A DNA stretch of 64,000 nucleotides, taken from the NCBI GenBank assembly GCA_003450815.1, contig DMES01000078.1, positions 22,329 through 86,328 on the forward strand, written 5' to 3'. Source of the stretch: Elusimicrobiota bacterium (lineage in GTDB: Bacteria > Elusimicrobiota > Elusimicrobia > Elusimicrobiales > UBA9959). The translations under genes and the position numbers were made by a program. Below the pieces are notes generated by a model. That model was not told the DNA's origin and did no database searches. It was given only the letters and a program-made list of their open reading frames with translations. This document shows positions 50,181-58,109 of the stretch, piece after piece (position 1 is the first letter of the stretch; every line of letters begins with the position of its first letter).

Positions 50181-51341
50181 GTGAGTAAAATTTTTCGCGT
50201 ATTACTTTTGTCCCTGCTTGCAGTTCCTGCGGTATGCATAGCCCAAATTCAGAATCTTGAGAATATTAACCTGCGTTCTATGCAGGCCATACGGTCGGAT
50301 ATTGCGCAGCCGGCTTCCCCGTTTTCGGTTTACACTCCCGTCCCGGAGCGCGGTGGGTATGACTGGTCCGGCCTTCCGGCGTATATTTTTACGGAAGATG
50401 AGCGCATAAGCCCGGCGCTTGTGACAGCAATAGACAGGACTAAAGCCACATTGGATGTGGCGCTATACAACCTTCAGCTGGACGATACCATACAAGCCAT
50501 GCTTCGCGCCCGCTCACGCGGCGTTAAAGTGCGCATGATTTTTGACTATGACCATGTTTATCCCAAGGCGGGAAAGGAAATACAGGCCGTTATTGATTCA
50601 GGCATTGAAACCCGTGTAATGAAAGGGCGCGGTGGTTCCGGTTCTATGCATTGCAAGTACGCGGTTTTTGACGGGACCTTTCTGCAAACCGGCTCCGCCA
50701 ACTGGAGCCTTTCGGCCGAGAGCGCCAGCTTTGAAAATATGATGTTCGTGGCCGACGGAGCCATAGTGCGCGGTTATGCCGCTAATTTTGACTGGATGTG
50801 GCAGCAGGCCAGGCCAGCCGGTAATCCCGCCGCGCCCGCGGTCAAGCCCGGACCCTTGCCGGTTGATCCGGCGCCGTCGGTGCGTTTCAACGGCGCGTTA
50901 CTGCCGAATTATATCTTCTCACCCAGAGGCGGCACCGAGGCGGCCATAGCCAGGGCCGTGGATGCGGCTCTGCGGGAAGTGGATGTGGCCATGTTTTCTT
51001 TTACCTCGCGCCCTATAATGGACGCGCTTAAACGCGCGGCTGGGCGCGGAGTTGTGGTAAAACTGATGCTTTACACTAAATCCGCTTTCCCGTTTCGTGA
51101 GGAGGTGAAAGGCAATAATATTAAACTTCGGTTGAAATCAGGCCGCGTAGAGAACGGGCTGATGCATAATAAATTCACGGTTATTGACAATACCCTGCTG
51201 ATAAACGGTTCTTTTAACTGGTCCGAAACGGCGGAGACTATAAACACTGAAAACACCATATTTACCATCCGCCCGGAATATGTGGGGCCTTATAAAGCGG
51301 AGTTTGACAAGCTCTACACGAAGGCTTACACGCCGAAATAG
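50181..51341 (+). CDS. Phospholipase D-like protein with two HKD motifs
   Basis: The 386-residue protein has a signal peptide (about 1-21) and two PLD domains. HKD motifs: MHCKYAVFDG-x-GSANWS (about 154-172) and MHNKFTVIDN-x-x-x-NGSFNWS (about 330-352), both complete. Such secreted PLD proteins act on phospholipids or nucleic acids; the substrate is unknown. GTG start with GGAGG 5 nt before it. Its stop codon lies within a three-unit heptamer repeat (51337-51357). Confidence 0.88.
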   Translation: MSKIFRVLLLSLLAVPAVCIAQIQNLENINLRSMQAIRSDIAQPASPFSVYTPVPERGGYDWSGLPAYIFTEDERISPALVTAIDRTKATLDVALYNLQLDDTIQAMLRARSRGVKVRMIFDYDHVYPKAGKEIQAVIDSGIETRVMKGRGGSGSMHCKYAVFDGTFLQTGSANWSLSAESASFENMMFVADGAIVRGYAANFDWMWQQARPAGNPAAPAVKPGPLPVDPAPSVRFNGALLPNYIFSPRGGTEAAIARAVDAALREVDVAMFSFTSRPIMDALKRAAGRGVVVKLMLYTKSAFPFREEVKGNNIKLRLKSGRVENGLMHNKFTVIDNTLLINGSFNWSETAETINTENTIFTIRPEYVGPYKAEFDKLYTKAYTPK

Positions 51342-51357
51342 CCAATAGCGAATACGG
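51337..51357. repeat. Short heptamer array at the end of the PLD gene
   Basis: AATAGCC, AATAGCG, AATACGG in phase, using the PLD stop codon. Words resemble the first unit at 26801. Confidence 0.55.
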
Positions 51358-51381
51358 ATGGATTAAATTGGCGCCACCCCC

Positions 51382-51480
51382 TTGACAATCGGAATATTTC
51401 TGCTAGACTATTATTGGGTCCGCGGCCCTTATAAAACGGGTTTCTCGCGGGCCCTTTCCTTTGTGCGCGAATTAGTAAAA
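51382..51480 (+). promoter_or_regulatory. Promoter and possible small RNA before tRNA-Val
   Basis: TTGACA at 51382-51387 and a -10 near 51404-51411 are followed by GGGTCCGCG and CGCGGGCCC, arms that can pair across a 22-nt loop and are followed by TTTCCTTT. This may be a short RNA or a leader attenuator for the tRNA. Confidence 0.4.
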
Positions 51481-51533
51481 AAAGGCCGAATAAACAGAAA
51501 AAACAAAAAAACTATTGTAGAATATACATGTTC

Positions 51534-51608
51534 GGGTGGTTAGCTCAGCGGTAGAGCACTGTCCTCACACGACAGGGGTCACAGGTTCAAATCCTGTACC
51601 ACCCACCA
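51534..51608 (+). tRNA. tRNA-Val (anticodon CAC)
   Basis: Acceptor GGGTGGT/ACCACCC, D-stem GCTC/GAGC, anticodon stem CTGTC/GACAG with loop CTCACAC (CAC, reading GUG), T-arm CACAGG around TTCAAAT. The CCA end is encoded. Confidence 0.96.
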
Positions 51609-51785
51609 GTTTTTAAGTAGTATTTATCCTTCCCGTCTGGAAGTCCTTCACGGGCTTTTAGCTTTCGTTCTAAAGTTTATTGATATTCTGCTGCACTTGG
51701 ATAAATATCTGGGGCAGGTGGTGCAGGATTTCGGGGTTTGGACCTGATGCCCGGCGTTATTGAATACACCAGGCGTAAACGCAAG
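51609..51785. other. Intergenic region without recognisable features
   Basis: A weak inverted repeat (CCCGT/ACGGG) near 51637 may end the tRNA transcript. Nothing else seen. Confidence 0.4.
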
Positions 51786-52676
51786 CTATCTTGAGCGGCG
51801 TAGAAACTTCCTGTATTCTTTCGGGTTTTTCAAGACCGGATCTTCCAGGTAATCAAGTTGTTTTTCCACCGCTTCGCGGTAAAAGTTTTTATCGATGTGA
51901 TATTTCTTCTTGAAATGGAAATGAGCGTATTGCGCGGTGTTTTCAAGAGCGACCTTAAGGCGCTTCTGGATAAATTTTGAAAAATCCAGGGTTTTACGCA
52001 GCAGCCCCAGCTCAGAAGTGTAGCCCTTCACATGTCCTTCACGGAATTCCCTGTATAAATATGTTAATCGCTCAAGATAGCATCTTGACGCCATCTGGCC
52101 CAGCAGGTCGGCGGTGGCGAGCATTAATCCGGCGGTCTTTTCAACAGGACTTCTGAACTTAACATTTTCTATGGGGGTCAGTATATCGGTGCAGGAGATC
52201 ATATTTGCGACAATGCGGGCGTAGTTCTTCCCGTAATTATTTTTAACAAAATAGTGCTTAACGAAATTAATGCTTCTTTCAACATGGGTCAGGGTATACT
52301 TCGCGCCGGTGCCTTTTATGTCGTGAACGCTCTGGATATAGCCTGTGTCATGGAGAATGGCGGCTATAAAACCAAGCTTCACTATCTGCACGGGCATTTT
52401 TTTGTGGACAAAGTTATAGCCGTCTATCAATCTTGCCATGGCAAGAAGCGAATCGGTGATGTGCATCTTATCGTGATAATGGGTATTGCAGGCGCAGTAG
52501 CCGGGATATTTCCCGGAATAAAGGGCGGTAAAGTCCTTGTATACTTTCCTGACGTCCTCGAATTCGTTGATGGGATACGAGCTTACAAAAATGCTTTTGA
52601 CCTCTTCAAAAACCGCCGCCGGATTGTACATGTCAACCAGCTGGGAAAATTGCACGGAATGTAATGATGTTGGCAT
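51786..52676 (-). CDS. HD domain phosphohydrolase
   Basis: The 296-residue protein has the metal-binding HD pattern: HYHDKMHITD near residue 66, ILHDTGYIQ near 110 with the central His-Asp, HVERSINF near 131, and ISCTD near 161. This arrangement resembles PDEase/HD-GYP-like and PgpH-like hydrolases; substrate is unknown. The ATG start looks good. Located after a low-complexity protein gene on the same strand with 17 bp between. Confidence 0.82.
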   Translation of the reverse strand: MPTSLHSVQFSQLVDMYNPAAVFEEVKSIFVSSYPINEFEDVRKVYKDFTALYSGKYPGYCACNTHYHDKMHITDSLLAMARLIDGYNFVHKKMPVQIVKLGFIAAILHDTGYIQSVHDIKGTGAKYTLTHVERSINFVKHYFVKNNYGKNYARIVANMISCTDILTPIENVKFRSPVEKTAGLMLATADLLGQMASRCYLERLTYLYREFREGHVKGYTSELGLLRKTLDFSKFIQKRLKVALENTAQYAHFHFKKKYHIDKNFYREAVEKQLDYLEDPVLKNPKEYRKFLRRSR

Positions 52677-52693
52677 AGTATGAAAATTATATA

Positions 52694-54160
52694 TTATTTT
52701 CTGTTTCCGGAAGCGGGGGGCTGACCGGGTTTGCTTTCAGGCGTTTTAAAATCTATCGTGTATCGCCGCCATCTGCTATTCACATATTTAACTCCCAAAA
52801 CCAGCTTCGCGCCTTTTTGAGTTGTCATGGTAAGATAGTTCTGGCTCAGTCCGTGGGTTTTGCACACATCCGGAGCCGATCGGCAGGTGGTGTGATAGAT
52901 GTCGTTCATGGGTCCGTATTTATCCTCAACTGCCTTTAAAAAAGTGTGCATCTCCTTTTTCAGCGATTCCTTGCGCTCTTTGGATAAACTGTCGAAATTT
53001 TCCGGGTCGACATCGGCGGGATCCTTTTTTATATCTTCCATGCCGGCTATCGCGCCGGCCTTTAGCAGCGGTTCCACTGGCGGGGGTGCCGCCCTTTCGT
53101 CAGAAAGATAATTCGCATCCGCCCCGTTCAGCTTGTCCGCGATAACCGATCTTACAAGGTCCAGGTCTTCGGCTATGAAGTTGCCCGCGAACAGTTCTCC
53201 GGCCGTGTCAGCACCCGTGTCGGAACCGGGTTCCGCGGTGATATCCCCGGGTTTTACCTTTGTGGAAAGCTTCCGTGGCGTGGCGGCTGCGGGGACGGAG
53301 GCATTGGAAGAAGCTGACGCTCCCGCGGAGGCTGAGGCGCCGCCGCCGGACATTTTGGAATTATAACCGCTTTGTGAGGCGGCCCTCATGCCTTCCGAGG
53401 CTCCGTCCGCAACGCCTCCGGGGCCGGGGCCTTTGTCCCGGAAATTCTGCAAACCGCCGCTTTTCTGGGGTTTACTGTTGCCGTATCCCCGCAATGCGCC
53501 GCCGGAAGGAGGCCGGCTTACGGTATTGACCGGAGTGTTTTTAGTGTTTTTCATAGGCAAAGAAGCCTGCAGCCGCGGCGCGGCGGCGCGGTTTCCGGCT
53601 GAAGCCGCTTGGCTTGGAACAGCGCCCGGCGCTGAAGCGGATTTGCCGGCGCCGGAAGAGGCCGCCCCGGCCTTCGCCGCTTTCCGCGGACCTTTACGAT
53701 ATGCGTTCTGCGTCATGGTGTCCTGACGGCCGGAGCTCATATATCCGCCGTAGGCCGATTCCCCGCTGCCTTCCGCCAGGGAACCGGATTCACCGTCCCT
53801 TAAACTTTCATAATCCCTGGCGTATTCCTCAAAGTTTTTTCCGAACATATTGTCGTAACGGCTGGGTTTCCGTTGCGCGGTGACATTGTTTTTCGAGCCG
53901 GGAACTGTTCCACCTGTTTCGGCAAAAAAACTGTCAATAAAGCTTTCGGCTTTGTTCTTTATTATTTCACTGCTTTTTTGAAAACTCTCAAAATATGCGG
54001 AGGCGGCATCCGCCGCGTAGCGGAAAGTTAAATGGGAATGCATCTTCTGCGGGGGCATACTGTTCACCCCCACGTAAACTATGAATAGAAATCCGCCCGC
54101 AAGAAAAACGGTTATCACCAAAGCAACAAACAAAGCGGGTTTTTTTGTGTTATTATCCAT
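52694..54160 (-). CDS. Membrane-anchored low-complexity protein, unknown
   Basis: The 488-residue protein has an N-terminal membrane helix (about 8-30) and a long disordered region rich in Ser, Ala, Gly and Pro (about 90-330), then a more ordered C-terminal domain (about 350-475) with Cys residues in HTTCRSAPDVCKTHG. The Ala/Ser tract includes SGGGASASAGASASSNAS. ATG at 54158-54160 is used. Not recognised; context with an HD protein and rlmN gives no function. Confidence 0.6.
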   Translation of the reverse strand: MDNNTKKPALFVALVITVFLAGGFLFIVYVGVNSMPPQKMHSHLTFRYAADAASAYFESFQKSSEIIKNKAESFIDSFFAETGGTVPGSKNNVTAQRKPSRYDNMFGKNFEEYARDYESLRDGESGSLAEGSGESAYGGYMSSGRQDTMTQNAYRKGPRKAAKAGAASSGAGKSASAPGAVPSQAASAGNRAAAPRLQASLPMKNTKNTPVNTVSRPPSGGALRGYGNSKPQKSGGLQNFRDKGPGPGGVADGASEGMRAASQSGYNSKMSGGGASASAGASASSNASVPAAATPRKLSTKVKPGDITAEPGSDTGADTAGELFAGNFIAEDLDLVRSVIADKLNGADANYLSDERAAPPPVEPLLKAGAIAGMEDIKKDPADVDPENFDSLSKERKESLKKEMHTFLKAVEDKYGPMNDIYHTTCRSAPDVCKTHGLSQNYLTMTTQKGAKLVLGVKYVNSRWRRYTIDFKTPESKPGQPPASGNRK

Positions 54161-54462
54161 ATTTTCACCGCTGACAGGCCGCAACCATAAGACCCCCAAA
54201 AGCATTCCATGGTCGGAACATTTTTCACCGTTACGGTGAAGTCTTTTTCGTCGCCCCGGCGAAAGCCGGGGTCCAGTGTCGTTGACATTTCTGGATTCCG
54301 GCTTTCGCCGGAAAGACGACCTGGGCTTACATGAGCTTTTGGGTAAGGTCTATACCCGGTTACCATAGTATAGACGGTTTTTCCTTTTGTTGCCAGTCCC
54401 CCCAACGAATAGCAGCAGTGTGGGTATTTTAGTGTTATATAAAAAGATTTTGATTTTCGGGC
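54161..54462. other. 302-bp gap with a REP-like doublet
   Basis: Apart from the doublet at 54248-54320 and a hairpin TTCACCG-TTA-CGGTGAA near 54225, no gene is visible. Confidence 0.5.
54248..54320. repeat. Inverted REP-type doublet (CCCCGGCGAAAGCCGGGG class)
   Basis: Two hairpins, CCCCGGC-GAAA-GCCGGGG and CCGGC-TTTC-GCCGG, flanked by matching TCGTC/GACGA ends and joined by CAGTGTCGTTGACATTTCTG. This class of inverted doublet is widespread in bacterial intergenic regions and associated with RAYT transposases (family knowledge). Unrelated to the AAAAGGC family. Confidence 0.75.
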
Positions 54463-55485
54463 TTATTTTCCCGCGAGCTGGCCGCAGGCGCCGTCTATGT
54501 CTTCGCCCAGGCTTTTGCGCAGTGTTACTGGGATGCCCAGTTCAAGCAGATAATCGTGGAAGGCGCGGACTTTCTCTTTTGCCGGCTTTCTGAAGGAATT
54601 CCCCGCTTCGTTGTAGGGGATAAGGTTTACATTGAAATATTTAAGCGCTTCCACGCCTTTAAGCCAGTCAAGGAGCTGTTTGGCGGAGCTTCTGCTGTCG
54701 TTCACGTTCTCAAGCAGAACATACTCCAGAAACACGCGGCGCTTGGTGACGAATAAATAGTCCTTTAAAGCTTTAGCGATCTGGGGAAGCGGGTACTTGC
54801 GGTTTAAGGGCACCAGAGCGTTGCGAAGCCCGTTGTCGGCGGTGTGCAGCGATACCGCCAGGTTTATCTGCGGGAAATCTTTGGCGAAACGCCTTATGCC
54901 GGGCACATGCCCCGCCGTGGAAACCGACACATGCCGCTGCCCCATGCCTATAAGTGCGGGGTCAATAATCGTTTTAATGGCTGAGGCCACAGTGTCATAG
55001 TTAAGGAAAGGTTCGCCCATGCCCATGAAAACCACGCTGTGTATTTTTTGCGCGTTGTCGTTCTTTAAATACGCGGCGGCCGCCAGAAACTGGTCGGTTA
55101 TTTCTTCGGGTGAAAGGTTGCGTTTAAGACCTTTCCTGCCTGTGGCGCAGAAGGGGCAGCGCACCGGGCAGCCGGCCTGGGTGGAAACGCAGAGGCTCCA
55201 CTTTTCAGCCATCAGATTCAGCAGTACTGTCTCGATTTTGAGGCCGTCTTTAAGCAAAAAGGAAAATTTTACGGCGTCGCCCCTCTTTGAAACCTGCCGC
55301 TTGTCCAGGGTAAGGGAGGAAAAACGAAAATCGTATTTAAGCCTGGAGCGCAGGGCCTCCGGCAGCACTTTGATCTCACCGAAGCCGGCGGCGAAATTTT
55401 TATAAACCGCCGTCTGTATCTGTGTCAGCCTGAAAGCGGGCTCAGAATTTTCTTTCAAAAAAACGGCGAGATTCTTAAAGTCCAT
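54463..55485 (-). CDS. rlmN: 23S rRNA (adenine-2503-C2)-methyltransferase RlmN
   Basis: Radical SAM enzyme that methylates A2503 of 23S rRNA and A37 of some tRNAs. The 340-residue protein has the cluster motif CPVRCPFC, the SAM segment GMGEPFLNYD, and the second catalytic Cys in DIDGACGQLAG near the C-terminus. Two starts are possible, 55500 and 55485; I use the latter because it begins MDFKNLAVFL and is closer to the family length. No clear ribosome site. Confidence 0.94.
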   Translation of the reverse strand: MDFKNLAVFLKENSEPAFRLTQIQTAVYKNFAAGFGEIKVLPEALRSRLKYDFRFSSLTLDKRQVSKRGDAVKFSFLLKDGLKIETVLLNLMAEKWSLCVSTQAGCPVRCPFCATGRKGLKRNLSPEEITDQFLAAAAYLKNDNAQKIHSVVFMGMGEPFLNYDTVASAIKTIIDPALIGMGQRHVSVSTAGHVPGIRRFAKDFPQINLAVSLHTADNGLRNALVPLNRKYPLPQIAKALKDYLFVTKRRVFLEYVLLENVNDSRSSAKQLLDWLKGVEALKYFNVNLIPYNEAGNSFRKPAKEKVRAFHDYLLELGIPVTLRKSLGEDIDGACGQLAGK

Positions 55486-55511
55486 AATTTGTAGAATCAT
55501 TATATCATTAT

Positions 55512-55539
55512 CCCGAAAAATTCAGGTGAATTTTTCGGG
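55512..55539. other. Perfect 13-bp palindrome between rlmN and the sulfatase gene
   Basis: Arms CCCGAAAAATTCA and TGAATTTTTCGGG, loop GG. Lies in the divergent promoter region; could be an operator or an attenuator. Confidence 0.5.
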
Positions 55540-55584
55540 CCCGGTGAAATAAATCAGGTCTTCAACTGCAATTTTCGGATTGAT

Positions 55585-57420
55585 ATGACCCCTCCCATCT
55601 ACAGCCGCCTGCGCATCTACCTGGCTCTCAACTTTCTGGTATCTTTGCTGATAAGCTCTTTTTATTTGTTATTCGCCGGCTCACATCCACTTGAGCTGCT
55701 TTTTACCGGATCAGCTCTTATTTCAAACACTTTCATGTTTTACATCGCCTTGGCGCTTATCGCGCTTCCCCTATTCTGGCTAACTCCGGCCCGTTTGCTT
55801 TTCGCCGGGCTTATCACTGTTTTCCAACTGGCCCTGGTGACGGACGCGGCCATTTACAAAATTTTCAAGATGCACCTGAATCCAATGGTGATGAATCTTA
55901 TTCTTACACCGGGCGGGCTGAATTCCCTTGACCAGGGTTTCTGGGTTAAAGCGCTTTTTTTTGCCATATTACTGGGGCTGATAGCGCTTGAGGCATGGTT
56001 TTACCGGCTCTCCGGGAAATTGGCTAAAGAGGATCTTGCCGGCCCGGGAGTTATTAAAAAGCGGTCGGCATACATACTTGGGGTTCTGGTGTTTTTCCTG
56101 CTGCTGGATAAGCTTCTGTTTGCCTGGGGCTCGGCCTATGACATTGTTTACATAACCAAGAACGCCAGGCTGTTTCCGCTTTATCAGCCGTTTACCGCCA
56201 GAACTTTCATACAGAAGTATTTTCATACCCGTCTGGATAAGCCGGTTAATATTAAACTGGATGTAAAGTCTTCGAGGCTGGACTATCCCAAAAAACAGCT
56301 TGAATTCGGCCCGGCTGACAAGCCGAATATTGTTTATATCGTGATTGATTCCTTCCGCGGCGATATGATGAACCCAGAGGTGACGCCGGAGCTGTGGGCG
56401 TTCTCAAAAAAGGCGGTGGTTTTTAAAAACCACTACAGCGGAGGGAATTGCACCCGGTTCGGCATCTTTTCGCTGATTTACGGGCTTTACGGCAGTTACT
56501 GGTTCCAGTTTGTGGCCGAAAGAAAGCCGCCTGTCATGATGCAGGCGCTGGCTGAACTTGGCTACGACTTCAGGCTTTATGCCGGCACGAAGCTGAGTTT
56601 CCCCGAGTTTGACAGAACCTGCTTTGTGGATATTCCGCACTCCAAAGTTTATGATGAGCCATTGGCTGCCGGTAAGGCGGACAAAGACGCCGAAATAACC
56701 GGAAAATTCATTGAATTTGTGAAAAACAGGGATAGGAAGAAACCGTATTTCGCCTTTATCTTCTACGACGCCTCGCACGGCACTTATGAATATGCTCCGG
56801 AGTATGAGCGTTTCAAGCCCTCGGTTCCTTCTTTCAGCTATCTTACCTTGAACAAAAAAAAGGTTCTGCCGGTGTTCAATAAGTATAAAAATTCAATTTA
56901 CTACGACAGCAACCTGGCTATGAGGATAATCAACTCTCTTTCTGCGGGGGGGGAATTGAAAAATACAGCTGTTATAGTTACCGGCGACCATGGCGAGCCG
57001 TTTTTTGAGCGCGGTTCTTACGGACATAATCAGGGGTACCCGCCGGAAGAGATAAAGGTGCCGCTTGTATTGTACTGGCCGGGGTTTAAGCCCCGTGTTT
57101 ACGATAATTTTACCAGCCATTTTGATGTGGCGCCCGGCGTGCTTAGGCTTTTAGGCGCTAAAAATCCGCCCTCCGATTACAGCAGCGGCACCGATCTGTT
57201 CAAGCCGGAGCCGCGTGACTTCCTGGGCGCTTTTTCCTGGGACACAGCGGCCATCGTAAAAAAAACAGGCACCCTGACGATGGCGCTTGAGGCCTACAGG
57301 CTTGGCGGGGTTAAAGTTTACGACGCCGACTACCGCGAAGTAATCGACAAAAAGGCTCCTGCTGCCTTTACCGGCGACCTGTTATCCTTCCAAAAAGAAG
57401 CTGTCCGGTTTTATAAATAA
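55585..57420 (+). CDS. Membrane sulfatase-family protein, YejM/PbgA-like
   Basis: The 611-residue protein has an N-terminal domain of five membrane helices (about 1-190) followed by a sulfatase/phosphotransferase fold (about 245-610). Catalytic region: IVYIVIDSFRGDMM with the metal Asp, GGNCTRFG with the Thr nucleophile, and TGDHGEPFFE with the second metal site. This is the plan of YejM/PbgA (LPS regulation) and of membrane phosphoethanolamine transferases. The Thr nucleophile is present, so it may be enzymatic. Terminator right after. Confidence 0.82.
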   Translation: MTPPIYSRLRIYLALNFLVSLLISSFYLLFAGSHPLELLFTGSALISNTFMFYIALALIALPLFWLTPARLLFAGLITVFQLALVTDAAIYKIFKMHLNPMVMNLILTPGGLNSLDQGFWVKALFFAILLGLIALEAWFYRLSGKLAKEDLAGPGVIKKRSAYILGVLVFFLLLDKLLFAWGSAYDIVYITKNARLFPLYQPFTARTFIQKYFHTRLDKPVNIKLDVKSSRLDYPKKQLEFGPADKPNIVYIVIDSFRGDMMNPEVTPELWAFSKKAVVFKNHYSGGNCTRFGIFSLIYGLYGSYWFQFVAERKPPVMMQALAELGYDFRLYAGTKLSFPEFDRTCFVDIPHSKVYDEPLAAGKADKDAEITGKFIEFVKNRDRKKPYFAFIFYDASHGTYEYAPEYERFKPSVPSFSYLTLNKKKVLPVFNKYKNSIYYDSNLAMRIINSLSAGGELKNTAVIVTGDHGEPFFERGSYGHNQGYPPEEIKVPLVLYWPGFKPRVYDNFTSHFDVAPGVLRLLGAKNPPSDYSSGTDLFKPEPRDFLGAFSWDTAAIVKKTGTLTMALEAYRLGGVKVYDADYREVIDKKAPAAFTGDLLSFQKEAVRFYK

Positions 57421-57443
57421 AAAGGCGGCGGCCGCCTTTTTTG
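57420..57443 (+). terminator. Terminator after the YejM-like gene
   Basis: Stem AAAAGGCGG/CCGCCTTTT with loop CGG and TT following. Not a REP copy. Confidence 0.75.
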
Positions 57444-57537
57444 GAAGAAGTGCGGGCCCGCCCAATGGCCCGTGCCTCTGCCTCAGAAAAATACCCGGCC
57501 TTAAGCCGGAAAATAAGGTAACGCTGCGCTAGGGTTA

Positions 57538-57930
57538 TTATCCGTTTTTCAGCCGCGCGCTCAGGGATTTGGCTATTTGTATGATGCGTTTGCGGTCTTT
57601 TGGGGAGGTGCTGCGAAGTGTCTTGATAAGGGAAAGCAGGTCTTTATCCTGCCCGGGAGAGAAATACACCGCAGTTTTCTCCCGTGGTATAGAGGCGGCG
57701 GATGCTCCGGTAAGATGCGCTCCTGAAAGCAAATCTGTAAGCGGCTTTTTCAGACCGTCGGCTATCTTTTTAAGGTTAACAAGCGAAGGATTTCTCCGGC
57801 CGCGCTCAACATCTCCCAGATAATTCGGGTGCAACTGCGCCCGGAAAGCCAATTCCTCAATTGTCAGGCCGTCCGCCAGCCTGAACCGGCGGATATTCCT
57901 GCCTACCAGCGCCTGTAGATTTACGTCCAC
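57538..57930 (-). CDS. XRE-family transcriptional regulator
   Basis: The 130-residue protein has a helix-turn-helix at about 12-66 (RNIRRFRLADGLTIEELAFR, then HPNYLGDVERGRRNPSL) and a C-terminal helical part. It starts at GTG with GGAGGGAAT upstream. It lies divergently from the glycosyltransferase pair, and the intergenic region holds an inverted repeat over the promoter of that pair, so it is probably their regulator. Confidence 0.85.
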   Translation of the reverse strand: MDVNLQALVGRNIRRFRLADGLTIEELAFRAQLHPNYLGDVERGRRNPSLVNLKKIADGLKKPLTDLLSGAHLTGASAASIPREKTAVYFSPGQDKDLLSLIKTLRSTSPKDRKRIIQIAKSLSARLKNG

Positions 57931-57990
57931 ATTCCCTCCGAAGTCATGCTAAATTTTATTCAATGCCGCCCCCTTTATCCACAATGAATA

Positions 57991-58021
57991 AGTGTTGTTA
58001 TCGCATTTTGACATTAACACT
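57991..58021 (+). promoter_or_regulatory. Inverted repeat over the -35, candidate XRE operator
   Basis: AGTGTT (57991) and AACACT (58016) with about 19 bp between them; the second half lies just after the -35. Confidence 0.45.
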
Positions 58022-58036
58022 GATAAGTGGTATATT
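58008..58036 (+). promoter_or_regulatory. Promoter of the glycosyltransferase pair
   Basis: TTGACA at 58008-58013 and TATATT at 58031-58036 with exactly 17 bp between. Confidence 0.8.
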
Positions 58037-58109
58037 TGAAAAGGGAAAACAGCTTGCTTTAATGTTAACTCTACCACTACATTCACTAAGGTCAAATAAC
58101 TAATCAACT

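Noticed and set aside
57420..57443. REP copy after the YejM-like gene
   Set aside because: The arms share AAAAGGC and GCCTTTT ends but the stem continues through CGG, giving an ordinary terminator without the AGCAGGA loop.
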